Source: Gammaproteobacteria bacterium
GTDB lineage: Bacteria > Pseudomonadota > Gammaproteobacteria > Xanthomonadales > SZUA-36
DNA: 63,946 nucleotides
Assembly (NCBI GenBank): GCA_021772935.1
Contig: JAJFLA010000013.1
Span: 1 to 63,946, forward strand
Direction: 5' to 3'
Below are positions 28,929 to 37,950 of this stretch, in pieces. The stretch's first letter is position 1. Each line of letters opens with the position of its first letter. The position numbers and the translations under genes were made by a program. The notes below the pieces were generated by a model. It worked only from the letters and a program-made list of their open reading frames with translations. It was not told the DNA's origin and ran no database searches.

Positions 28929-29633
28929 TTAGACCATCAAGGCCCAAATACCAAATATAAGTACCCAGGGGGCTGCCGCGATAATCGTCGATTTCAACAT
29001 GGCGGCACCCGTCCAGCGCGCAAATCCGATACTCATCAGGAAAATTGTCCAGAAATTGATCAGGGTGACCGTACTGGCCCAGGTGAACCATGGGTCGCCA
29101 GCATTCGCGTGCACCAGCAATGAATTTAACGACAAGACCTGCAGCGCCTGTGTGGATAACTGGTTCGTATCTGCCATGAGGATTGTCACAAGTGCAGCCA
29201 ATGCTCCGAATATGCTGACAAATCCAGTCCAGACGCTGAGAGAAAACCACTTACCAAACCCAATGTCTGCACCGGTAATGAGCTTGTTGACGAGATGTAA
29301 ATAGACCGCTTGTACGGTGTAAATAAGGAATGACATGATCACGATTGCTATGACCGTTGTCCAGGTGCTGCGTCCGGGCTGCATAAAGTTCCTGACGGTT
29401 TCCGCAGCTTCTGCACGACTCTCAGCCGGCATTTGCCTGATGGTTTCTTCAACCAGCCATGGAAAATCCACCCAGCTGTAGTAGTACATGAACACACCCG
29501 ATGCCAGCAATATGGTGATCAGCAAAGGCCACCAGAGCCAGGATGTATGCAGCTTGATTTCGTCCAGGGCTTTACCCGGAGAGGCAACGATGTCCACAAT
29601 CGCATTAAATACGGAATAGGTATTTGCAGTCAT
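28929..29633 (-). CDS. Yip1-domain membrane protein
   Basis: About 234 residues with five hydrophobic helices and the YIP1-like beginning VFNAIVDIVASPGKALDEIK followed by a membrane hairpin. The charged loop RQMPAESRAEAAETVRNF separates helices 1 and 2. Such proteins often sit beside MacAB-type exporters; their role is unknown. The ATG at 29633 (MTANTYS) is more family-like than the one five codons upstream. It ends 12 nt before the adaptor gene and probably opens the same operon. Confidence 0.78.
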   Translation of the reverse strand: MTANTYSVFNAIVDIVASPGKALDEIKLHTSWLWWPLLITILLASGVFMYYYSWVDFPWLVEETIRQMPAESRAEAAETVRNFMQPGRSTWTTVIAIVIMSFLIYTVQAVYLHLVNKLITGADIGFGKWFSLSVWTGFVSIFGALAALVTILMADTNQLSTQALQVLSLNSLLVHANAGDPWFTWASTVTLINFWTIFLMSIGFARWTGAAMLKSTIIAAAPWVLIFGIWALMV

Positions 29634-29763
29634 TCTTATTTCTCCCATTTATATTGTCGACCAGATCGCATTGCACGATCCAGACCAACCTTAGTTGACC
29701 GAAACAAAGTATCTGATTTTTAAGTCCTGCACAACAGGGTCAAAAGTACTGGTCTGGTGTTTT

Positions 29764-30063
29764 TCAGAACCTTAATCTGATTTCCGTACCCTCGCCGTCC
29801 TTGCTGTTAATTCCAACCTGGCCCCGATGCAAGCGCACGATCTGACGCACCAGACTCATACCAACACCAGTACCGTGACGCTTGGTAAAAAAACGGCACG
29901 AAAATATTGTTGAGTGTTTCTTCATTCATGCCAGAGCCGTTGTCCTTCACTGTAACAATAATATGCCCCCCTATTTTTGCATAAGGGCTGTGGTACCACC
30001 TGATTGCAAATGAATCGCCCGCTTGATGCATGGCTTCGTTTGTTGCCGGTATCGTTCTTATAA
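29764..30063 (-). pseudogene. Frameshifted remnant of a sensor-kinase ATPase domain
   Basis: The minus strand encodes the C-terminal part of a histidine-kinase ATPase domain: a likely N-box (ATNEAMHQAGDSFAIRW), G1 box VKDNGSGMNEE and F-box LNNIFVPFF. Then, one base out of frame, it continues TKRHGTGVGMSLVRQIVRLHRGQVGINSKDGEG to a stop at 29764. The shift falls in a run of seven A on the plus strand. Everything before the N-box is missing. It is a decayed gene end, not a functional kinase; a sequencing error could explain the shift but not the missing front. Confidence 0.75.
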
Positions 30064-30136
30064 ATCAATTTGCGATAAAATCCACCACCTGCCGGTCGAT
30101 AACAAGTAACTCATTCTTCATATTGGAAAAACTGAC

Positions 30137-30676
30137 ATGCGTAAATGGTTATTGGTATTAATACTTGCCTTTGTTGTACCGCATAGCTACGCGGGAGATA
30201 CTGCAGCACCGGCATTTACGTTAACAAACACTGCCGGTGAGGAAGTAACGTTACCGCGCTCGCACAACGGCGTGGATGTTTATTTTTTCTGGGCCAGTTG
30301 GTGTCCGTATTGCAAAGCCCTGATGCCACATTTGCAAAGCATGCAAATCGAATATGGTGACGACATCAATATCTATGCCCTCAACATCCGTGATGACGAG
30401 GACCCGAAGGTATTCATGCAGAAGGCGGGTTATGATTTTGACGTGCTTGTCGATGCAGACTCCACCATGGCGGCTTATGGTGTACGCGGGACACCGGCGC
30501 TATTTCTTGTCGATGGCAAAGGCCTCATCCGTTTCAACCTGTATGAAACAATATTTGATCGCAGCAAAACCAAAGGCATGAGTAACAAAAAGAAAGCTGC
30601 TCACGCGGCTCCTTTCTGGGCTGCCAGGATTCGACAAAGCATCGACCAGCTTCTGCTTGAAACAAAAAGTGACTGA
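30137..30676 (+). CDS. Periplasmic thioredoxin-like protein (TlpA/ResA family)
   Basis: A 179-residue protein with a signal peptide (residues 1-19, ending SYA), a redox motif WCPYC at 55-59, and the TlpA-type surroundings APAFTLTNTAGEEVTLP, DVYFFWASWC and YGVRGTPALFLVDGKG with the cis-proline. It would reduce or exchange disulfides in periplasmic proteins, for example in cytochrome maturation. The last 45 residues are basic and longer than usual. The ATG at 30137 is 17 nt after a TTGGAAAAA stretch. The next gene overlaps its end. Confidence 0.88.
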   Translation: MRKWLLVLILAFVVPHSYAGDTAAPAFTLTNTAGEEVTLPRSHNGVDVYFFWASWCPYCKALMPHLQSMQIEYGDDINIYALNIRDDEDPKVFMQKAGYDFDVLVDADSTMAAYGVRGTPALFLVDGKGLIRFNLYETIFDRSKTKGMSNKKKAAHAAPFWAARIRQSIDQLLLETKSD

Positions 30677-30998
30677 TAAAGTCCAGGTCAGAATCTGGCA
30701 CGAGGCCAGCGGCCAGCTACTCGCAGAAGGCCCAAGGGGTTGGGGTATTACACCATTTGAGGGTAATTACTACATCCGCAAGAAATACCTGGTGGCCAAC
30801 CTGTTTCGTAACACCCCGATCCCTGGGCTGTGTCCATACAAAGGCTTATACCATTGGTTAAACCTGGTGTTACCGGGTGGACATCGCGAAGACATGCTGG
30901 CCTGGCGCTACCTCATCCCAAACCCATTGATTCCTTTCATGGCGTTCCGCATCGGCTTACCGGGAAATCATCCCGCTTTACGCTATGAAACCCGGTAA
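30669..30998 (+). CDS. DUF427-like protein
   Basis: About 109 residues with an early VRIWHEASGQLLAEG strand pair, FEGNYYIRKKYL, CPYKGLYHWLNL and PGNHPALRYETR. The order 'YYxx...CPYKGxxxxL' is what I recognise from DUF427 proteins, a small beta-rich domain of unknown activity. No ATG is available: GTG at 30669 or TTG at 30657 overlap the end of the thioredoxin gene, so the two are translationally coupled. It ends 22 nt from the stop of the convergent lysC-lysA gene. Confidence 0.6.
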   Translation: MTDKVQVRIWHEASGQLLAEGPRGWGITPFEGNYYIRKKYLVANLFRNTPIPGLCPYKGLYHWLNLVLPGGHREDMLAWRYLIPNPLIPFMAFRIGLPGNHPALRYETR

Positions 30999-31019
30999 TC
31001 GGGGGCGTGTGTGCCGTGC

Positions 31020-33653
31020 TTAGATTACAATTTCAACAGCTGGCTCTCTACGGTTGTAACTCGAACTCATAACCCGGCCATAAGCACCGACATTGGCGAT
31101 CAAAATCACGTCACCTTCTTTGCATACGGGCAACAGCCGGTCAGTACCAAGCTTGTCACCCGATTCACAAATCGGTCCGACGATATTGACAACATGAGCG
31201 GCACTCTCGGTCAACCGACTGAGATTAACAATCTCATGATGTGCACCGTACAAAGCTGGACGTATCAGTGAGTTCATGCCGGTACTGATGCCTACATAGC
31301 GCACCTCACCCTTGCCTTTTGTCTGCGTCACGCTGGCTAACAACACACCAGCTTCGGCGACAATGTAGCGGCCCGGCTCAAGCCAGAACTCATACTGTGG
31401 ACAGGCTTGCTTGAGGGCGGCAAGACTATTGTCCAGACCCTGCATGTTCAAGGCATGTTGTCCCGGTTTTTCAGGTACGCCAAGCCCACCACCCAAATCC
31501 AATACCCGCACGTCGGGGAAAGTCTGCGCAACTTCGGTCAGTGTTTCTGCAACATTCTGCCAGTTATCCGACTGCAGAATCCCACTACCGGTGTGTGCGT
31601 GTAGCCCCACGATGGAGAGCTCGTGTTTTGCAGCCAGTTGACGAACTTCATCCAGCTCGAACAATGGAATACCAAATTTGGAATGCACACCAGCCGTGCG
31701 CACGTGTTCGTGGTGACCCCTGCCCAGTCCGGTATCGAGCCGCAGAAAGACTTCATGCCCACAAAATATTTCACCCCATTGACGCAATGGGTATAGATCA
31801 TCCAGCGTCAGCCAGATACCTTTAGCCAGGGCAAACTCGTACTCGGCACGTGGCGCAAAGTTGGGTGTAAACAGGATGCGTTTGCGGTCGATATCCGGAA
31901 ACAAGCCAAGCACATGTTCTATTTCACCCGGCGACACACACTCGAAATTTAACCCGGCCGATTCGATCGTACGCAAAACATCAGGGTGATTATTAGCCTT
32001 GATGGCGTAATGGACGCGCGCGATGTTGCTTAAGGCACTCAAGCGCCCGCAGGCTTCCCTCACCGTTTCGAGGTTGTAAACAAAGGCTGATGATTGTGTC
32101 ACCCCGATCTCCAGCAGTTGTTTGGCCTTGTGTGACCACCACGGCTCTGAAACCGGTGGCGCCGGTTGCTGGTCTGCCTGTAATTCGTCCCAGGTTGGAC
32201 CAAATACAGGATCATTTTCGGTGGGGCGCACTAGAGAACTGTGCAATTTTTTCAATAGCCTGTGAGCCTGACCTTCTTCGACAACAAAGCTCAGATTCAG
32301 GTCATTGGCCGCCTGGCTTACAAGGTGGATACGGTGTTCGGCGAATACTTCAAAGGCGGGTCCGATCTCGTGTAAAAGTGCACGAATCTTTTGCCCTACC
32401 AGGCTTACAACCTCGGCATTCTCGATAATATTGACACGACATAGCGGCTCCAGTGAAGCACGCAAGCGTACCAGGGTGGAGTCATCCATGGCCTCCTGAC
32501 CCGTATCCAGCGTCACGGTGACGTTTGATTCTGCCGTTGAGATAAGATCGATGGACAAACCCAAATCGGCGAAACACTTAAACGCGTCGACAAGAAACCC
32601 TGCTTCGCGCCACATACCCAGTGTTTCCATAGACACCACCGTGATGCCTGCTCGACTTGATAGTGCCTTGAGGCCAGGGGCGTCTCTACCCGTATCAGCA
32701 CTAATCAGTGTTCCCAGCAATTCTGGTTGTGCTGTGCAACGCACCCGCAACGGAATACCCTGCTGGCGCACAGGGCGTAAACAACGCGGATGAAGCACAG
32801 CACCCCCGGTTGAGGCTATTTCCTGTGCTTCTTCATAACTCAACACATTTAGCAGTCGCGCACCTGAGACAACACGTGGGTTGGCGCTAAATAGCCCAGG
32901 CACGTCGGTCCAGATTTCCAGACCGGTCGCCGCCAGCCTGGCGGCAAAATATGCGGCAGATGTATCGGAACCACCACGACCCAGCAAAACACACTCGCCA
33001 GCTGAATTACTGGCAATGAAACCCTGCGTCAGGATGATGCCGGGCTGCGCCGCAAAACGGGCCTGCAAACCGCTATCCGGATCGGTGGTACAGCTTGCCG
33101 AAAGATAACGTGAGCGCTCGTTTTCGACTGATACATCAACACTCGTGAGCACCTCACGCGCATCTGTCCAGCTCACTTCGAGGCCTTGCGCACGAAGATA
33201 TGCGGCACCGATGGACGTCGCCATCAACTCACCCAACGACATTAACCTGGCTTTCACTCGCGGGCTTATTTCACCGACCAGGTGAATGCCGGAAAGCAAC
33301 TGCTTCAACTCGGCAAAAAAGTCTTTAAGTACGGCCACGCCATCAACACCCATACGAGTGGCGAGATCGGTATGCACGGTGATGATTTCATCCAGCTGTG
33401 TCTGGTGGTCGCCTCTTATTGCTGCCTCCAATACCGCGTCCAGTCGATTCGATACCGTTGCGAGCGCCGAGTGCACAAGTACCGGGCTAAAGCCGATGGC
33501 CTGGCGTTCACGTACCAGCTCGTGGATGATCGCCCATGCTTCTGGAGATGACACGCTGGTGCCACCAAACTTCATAACCAGCCAGTTATGGCCAGCCGCC
33601 GTATTGGCATCGCTGGTACGAGATGGAAAGGTATAATGGTCAATGGTTTTCAT
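31020..33653 (-). CDS. Bifunctional aspartate kinase / diaminopimelate decarboxylase
   Basis: An 877-residue fusion carrying the first and last enzymes of lysine synthesis. The aspartate-kinase part opens with VMKFGGTSVSS (KFGGTS at 28-33), then GRGGSDTSAAYFAARLAA and two ACT-like regulatory regions (about 300-450). The decarboxylase part starts near 490, with the PLP-lysine motif HYAIKANNHPDVL near residue 550, GLHAHTGSGI, LDLGGGLGVPE, and CESGDKLGTDR before the end. Such lysC-lysA fusions are known in Xanthomonas-type gammaproteobacteria. Lysine feedback through the ACT domains is expected. The ATG at 33653 was chosen because the 32 codons upstream are not kinase-like. No lysine riboswitch is visible in the leader. 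Confidence 0.95.
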   Translation of the reverse strand: MKTIDHYTFPSRTSDANTAAGHNWLVMKFGGTSVSSPEAWAIIHELVRERQAIGFSPVLVHSALATVSNRLDAVLEAAIRGDHQTQLDEIITVHTDLATRMGVDGVAVLKDFFAELKQLLSGIHLVGEISPRVKARLMSLGELMATSIGAAYLRAQGLEVSWTDAREVLTSVDVSVENERSRYLSASCTTDPDSGLQARFAAQPGIILTQGFIASNSAGECVLLGRGGSDTSAAYFAARLAATGLEIWTDVPGLFSANPRVVSGARLLNVLSYEEAQEIASTGGAVLHPRCLRPVRQQGIPLRVRCTAQPELLGTLISADTGRDAPGLKALSSRAGITVVSMETLGMWREAGFLVDAFKCFADLGLSIDLISTAESNVTVTLDTGQEAMDDSTLVRLRASLEPLCRVNIIENAEVVSLVGQKIRALLHEIGPAFEVFAEHRIHLVSQAANDLNLSFVVEEGQAHRLLKKLHSSLVRPTENDPVFGPTWDELQADQQPAPPVSEPWWSHKAKQLLEIGVTQSSAFVYNLETVREACGRLSALSNIARVHYAIKANNHPDVLRTIESAGLNFECVSPGEIEHVLGLFPDIDRKRILFTPNFAPRAEYEFALAKGIWLTLDDLYPLRQWGEIFCGHEVFLRLDTGLGRGHHEHVRTAGVHSKFGIPLFELDEVRQLAAKHELSIVGLHAHTGSGILQSDNWQNVAETLTEVAQTFPDVRVLDLGGGLGVPEKPGQHALNMQGLDNSLAALKQACPQYEFWLEPGRYIVAEAGVLLASVTQTKGKGEVRYVGISTGMNSLIRPALYGAHHEIVNLSRLTESAAHVVNIVGPICESGDKLGTDRLLPVCKEGDVILIANVGAYGRVMSSSYNRREPAVEIVI

Positions 33654-33786
33654 TGGGAAAGTACACCCAATGTCGATGGCAGCGTCAAGGTTTAATTTTG
33701 GTGGTTTTAAAAGTATCAGACGAAACGGTCTCGTCTGCAGATGAGGCACACATTTCCAGCATGCGAGGCAGTGTTAACGATTGCTG

Positions 33787-34932
33787 TTAGCGCTCTGCCA
33801 CCAGTTCTTCCAATGGCCGGCCATAGTAAACCTGCATGGCTTCTGGCGCTAGCTCCTTTACCCGCAACATACTGCTATGTGCGTCTGAGAACTGCCCGGA
33901 CAAGTATTGCGTTTTTGCCAATGCGAAGTGTAGAAGGTGGTCACCCCGTTTTTTTCTAATCGCGCGGCGCAACAAACTGGTGGATTCCTCGAATTGGGAT
34001 TCTTCAAGTGCCGCATTACTCAGTTTTAACAGGTGGTAAGGGTTGCCCCAACGGTAATCCTCAACTTTAGCCTGCAGTTGTTCTGCAGCTTGCAAATCAT
34101 CCTGTGCCAGGTAAAGCTCGTATAGATTGCTCATCGCAGAATATTCAGATGAATCAATTTGTAACGCCCTTTGAAAGGCTGTTTCCGCTTCTTTGAACTG
34201 ACTGTTGCGACTGAATACCACCCCCAGGTTCACCCATGGATCTGTCATCAGAGGCTCAGTGTCAATGGCCTTGCTCATGTAAGCATAAGCCGTAGGCAAG
34301 TCGCCCTTAAGCAATGCCTCAGCACCGATATTATTCAGGTACAAAGCCTTGGCGTAATTATCCCTGACGATCCGCCGACGGATATTCGGATCGATCTTGA
34401 TACCACTGGCATCGACCACGTAGGTATAACCCCGGCCCGAAACAATGACATTAATATGCTTGATCAGCAGGACGGTATCTTCGTGACTGGACCACTCCGG
34501 TCGTCTGTAAACTTCCTGGTAATCGGCTTTCAGTCCAGACCTGCGGGCCATTGCGATCACCATGTTGGCGAAACCGATACAGTTACCCGCACGAGCATCA
34601 AAGGTTTCCGTTGAGCTCAAGGTGAGCGATTCGTCGTAGTCAAAGCCCAATACACCATTGCTGGTGACGGAATGTATGAGCAGGGTCAGCCGCGTTTGTC
34701 TATCGGAATATTTCAGGATATATCGCTGCAGAAACGCTTCCATCGCAGGCGATACTGCCAACACATCAACGTCAGCAACCTTTGTTTCGACTCCGGCGTG
34801 TTGAAAAGCGGGGGGGCTGATTTGTTGCGATTGCGGTGCGGCACAAGCGCTGAGCAGCAGTAAAACGGCCAGTGGAAGCAGAGCCTTAGCCGGTATAAAA
34901 AAATGCCTAACCATGTCTATTAAAAACTTCAT
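33787..34932 (-). CDS. Lipoprotein with transglutaminase-like and TPR domains
   Basis: About 381 residues. A lipoprotein signal peptide ends LLLLSACAA, with the cysteine as lipid site. Residues about 85-210 resemble a transglutaminase/cysteine-peptidase core: DARAGNCIGFANMVIAMARRSGLKADYQEV with the likely catalytic cysteine, and LIKHINVIVSGRGYTYVVDAS with a histidine and aspartate. Residues 215-375 are TPR repeats (WVNLGVVFSRNSQFKEAETAFQRALQID and others). The arrangement suggests an outer-membrane-linked peptidase or cross-linking-type domain on a protein-binding scaffold; enzyme activity is unproven. The ATG at 34932 suits the signal peptide. It is divergent from the addB-like gene. Confidence 0.8.
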   Translation of the reverse strand: MKFLIDMVRHFFIPAKALLPLAVLLLLSACAAPQSQQISPPAFQHAGVETKVADVDVLAVSPAMEAFLQRYILKYSDRQTRLTLLIHSVTSNGVLGFDYDESLTLSSTETFDARAGNCIGFANMVIAMARRSGLKADYQEVYRRPEWSSHEDTVLLIKHINVIVSGRGYTYVVDASGIKIDPNIRRRIVRDNYAKALYLNNIGAEALLKGDLPTAYAYMSKAIDTEPLMTDPWVNLGVVFSRNSQFKEAETAFQRALQIDSSEYSAMSNLYELYLAQDDLQAAEQLQAKVEDYRWGNPYHLLKLSNAALEESQFEESTSLLRRAIRKKRGDHLLHFALAKTQYLSGQFSDAHSSMLRVKELAPEAMQVYYGRPLEELVAER

Positions 34933-35088
34933 AGTCAAATGCTTACCTATCATACGATAGACCACAAATACTCACTGCTGGTTCCTGTCTTTGTCTCCAG
35001 TCACTTGTTTGTCAAACAAGCTCAGCATTACTACAGATTTTTTTCAAACAATCTCAGTTTATGAGAACCCAAGCAGTATGATAGCCCT

Positions 35089-37950
35089 ATGACGCTTTCC
35101 AACTCAGGTCTTTCAACTCAAATACCGGGTCTTTCGGCTCAAATTATTGACTATGAGTCGCTATTCACCCGTCTGCAGTCGGGACACACGCTGATCACAG
35201 CTAATAGCCGACTCGTTCGCGTATTAAGTAACCAATATAACCAGTGGCGTATTAGTCGTGACGGGCTTCAGTGGCCGAGCCCAAAGATTATTAGCTGGGG
35301 TCTATGGCTGGATAAACTTTGGGAAAGTGCCGGTCTGCAGGCCATCGCAGGAACCAACAGGGCTGTGCCTGGCAGCAGACAGCTGCTTAGCCTGTGGGAA
35401 AGCACACTGAAAAACGAACCGCTTGCCCACGAACTTTTACGCCCGGAGTCGTTGGCAAGCCAGTTGCGTGATACCCGCAAACTAATTGCCGAGTGGCAGC
35501 TGGATTTAACAGCTTCCGCGTGGCTTGGCAGCAACAATGAAAACCATGCGGCTTTTTACTACTGGAATGCGGCCTTTGAGAAACGCTGCAATAAAGGTAA
35601 CTGGATAAACCCTGAAGACCGCGCCGCCTTGCTTTGTAAAACCATCAGGGAGCGGCTGTTAACAGTTGATGAAAACATCGATTTACTGGGTTTTGATGAA
35701 TTTAACCCCAGCCAGACCAGCTTGCTTTCCGCATTGATTGAAACCGGCAAACAGGCCTGTCACCTGACCATCAGCTCCCAGCAAAACAAAGCTGTGCTAT
35801 GGGAAAGCACGGATAGTAAAGAAGAGCTTCAACAGATGGCACGCTGGGTACGTTACTGGTTCGAGAACGATGCGGAAGCCAGCATCGCTATCGTCGTGCC
35901 CAAGCTACAGGCACGGCGGCAGGAAGTTGAGCGGCAACTGGAACAAATCCTGACACCCGACAACATTGGTCCCGGTAACAATGGTGGCAGACAGCAAGCA
36001 AAACCCTGGAATATCTCCATGGGTATGCCGCTGGCACGCGTGCCCATGATCGAAACAGCTTTTGACCTGCTTAAACTGCTGGATAAACGCATCGACATCC
36101 AGGATATTGGCCGGGTATTAAGGTCACCCTGGTTGCGGGGTGCACTGATTGAGCGCAACAGCCGCGCCCTTCTGGAAAAATGCCTGCGTGATGAATATCC
36201 GCGTCAGTTAAAGCTGAATGAAATTATCTATCGCGCCAGCGAAATCAGAACATATGATCGTCAGCACCACGAACTACCTCAAGACCAGCAGACACCCCAG
36301 TCCTGGAACAGCCCGGAGCTCACCAGGAGCCTCAATGTACTGAAGCGATTTGAACGCGATAACAAAGGGCCACGGCCCGCGTCTGACTGGGCTGGCAAGC
36401 TTGATCAATTGTTGCTGAGCCTGGGCTGGTCACTGGCAGAAGATCCGGTCAATGAGGTGCCGACCGGGGAACAAAATGGACAGAACTGGCAAGCACTGCA
36501 AGCCTGGCGGGACGGACTGCGTGAGCTGGCCTCACTCGACGCCACCATTCCCAGGCTTGGTCGCAAAGCGGCGATCAATCAGTTAAAACAGATTTGCCGG
36601 GAAAAGGTATTTCAGGCACACACAACACCGGCACGCGTTCAGGTGCTGGGTCTGTATGAAGTCAATGGTTTACGTTTTGACCACCTCTGGGTGCTTGGTT
36701 TGCACAACGACAACTGGCCCACCAGCGCCAAACCCAACCCGTTTATTCCGGGCAAATTACAACAGGCCGCGCAAATACCCAACTGCAGCCCACAACGCGA
36801 GCTGGAAGTAGCGCACACCATCACCCGGCGCCTGCTGGAAACAGCGCCAGACTGTGTTTTCAGTTATCCGGGTCAAATAGATGGCGAAACCGTATTGCCC
36901 AGCCCCTTATTTAACACTGTCGCCACTACCGCAAAAAGCGACTTGCCATGCTGGGCAGCGGACCACTGGCTAAGTGTCGTTGCCAAAGCCGAAAAACCTG
37001 AAATCGGGCCATTGTTAATGCCGGATAAGCTTACCCATGCTACCGCAAGAGGCGGTAGCTCCATACTCAAACACCAGGCGCTATGCCCGTTCCGTGCCTT
37101 CGCCAGCAACCGCCTCGGTGCCGACAGCCTGGGCACACCCGCCGATGGCATTAGCCCCATGTTGCACGGCAGCCTGGTACACAGTGTGCTGGAGTTTTTC
37201 TGGACAGAAACCAAAACCCAGGCAGCCTTATTGCTACTGGATGAAAAAACGCTTAACGCACAGGTTCGTAAACATGTGGATTACGTGACCGGCGAGGAGA
37301 GGGGGCTTAAACAACGTCCAGCATTCCGCGTCGTCGAGGCAGACCGGGTCTACCGGCATGTGAAGGATTACCTGGCGCTGGAAAAACAACGCGATGCGTT
37401 CGAGGTGATCGGTTTTGAAAAAGAAATTCTACCCATCATCGAAGGTCAGTCGATCCGCCTGATCATAGACCGGGTCGATCAGCTGGCGACAGGTGATGAG
37501 ATCATCATCGATTACAAAACAGGCAAGGTCGAGCCCAACAAGTGGTTTGGCGAACGACCCGAAGACCCCCAGTTGCCACTGTATGCCATCAGTGCGGAAC
37601 AAACCCCGGCTGCGGTGGTATTTGGCATCATTCGTGATGACGGTTGCCTCTACAAGGGTGTGGTCAAACATGACGGGCTGCTTCCCGGCTTACCGCCAAA
37701 ACAGAGCAAACCCAACCAATACCTGATTGATGCCGGTCATGAGATGACGGCGACTATTGATAACTGGCGCCAGGTACTACATCGCTTAATGGCAAATTTC
37801 CTCGCAGGCGAAGCTGCCATCAACCCAAAACACGGCTTGAAGACTTGCGAAAACAGTTATTGTGAACTGCAGTCGCTGTGCCGTATTGGTGAACTGTTCC
37901 AGCAGCACAAATCCAGTCAGCAAAGCGAATGGCCGGAGGTTTCATCATGA
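35089..37950 (+). CDS. AddB-like DNA repair nuclease (TIGR03623-type)
   Basis: A 953-residue protein that pairs with the downstream helicase, probably as a double-strand-break end-processing complex. The N-terminal two thirds look like a degenerate helicase (HTLITANSRLVRVLSNQY; LWVLGLHNDNWPTSAKPNPFIPG). The C-terminal third is a PD-(D/E)XK nuclease: IRLIIDRVDQLATGDEIIIDYKTGK. A cysteine before it (HQALCPFRAFASNRLG) and three after it (CENSYCELQSLC) match the Fe-S staple of AddB-type nucleases. The family I recognise is the proteobacterial 'probable DNA repair protein' group. It overlaps the helicase gene by four bases (ATGA), so the two subunits are co-translated. Confidence 0.87.
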   Translation: MTLSNSGLSTQIPGLSAQIIDYESLFTRLQSGHTLITANSRLVRVLSNQYNQWRISRDGLQWPSPKIISWGLWLDKLWESAGLQAIAGTNRAVPGSRQLLSLWESTLKNEPLAHELLRPESLASQLRDTRKLIAEWQLDLTASAWLGSNNENHAAFYYWNAAFEKRCNKGNWINPEDRAALLCKTIRERLLTVDENIDLLGFDEFNPSQTSLLSALIETGKQACHLTISSQQNKAVLWESTDSKEELQQMARWVRYWFENDAEASIAIVVPKLQARRQEVERQLEQILTPDNIGPGNNGGRQQAKPWNISMGMPLARVPMIETAFDLLKLLDKRIDIQDIGRVLRSPWLRGALIERNSRALLEKCLRDEYPRQLKLNEIIYRASEIRTYDRQHHELPQDQQTPQSWNSPELTRSLNVLKRFERDNKGPRPASDWAGKLDQLLLSLGWSLAEDPVNEVPTGEQNGQNWQALQAWRDGLRELASLDATIPRLGRKAAINQLKQICREKVFQAHTTPARVQVLGLYEVNGLRFDHLWVLGLHNDNWPTSAKPNPFIPGKLQQAAQIPNCSPQRELEVAHTITRRLLETAPDCVFSYPGQIDGETVLPSPLFNTVATTAKSDLPCWAADHWLSVVAKAEKPEIGPLLMPDKLTHATARGGSSILKHQALCPFRAFASNRLGADSLGTPADGISPMLHGSLVHSVLEFFWTETKTQAALLLLDEKTLNAQVRKHVDYVTGEERGLKQRPAFRVVEADRVYRHVKDYLALEKQRDAFEVIGFEKEILPIIEGQSIRLIIDRVDQLATGDEIIIDYKTGKVEPNKWFGERPEDPQLPLYAISAEQTPAAVVFGIIRDDGCLYKGVVKHDGLLPGLPPKQSKPNQYLIDAGHEMTATIDNWRQVLHRLMANFLAGEAAINPKHGLKTCENSYCELQSLCRIGELFQQHKSSQQSEWPEVSS

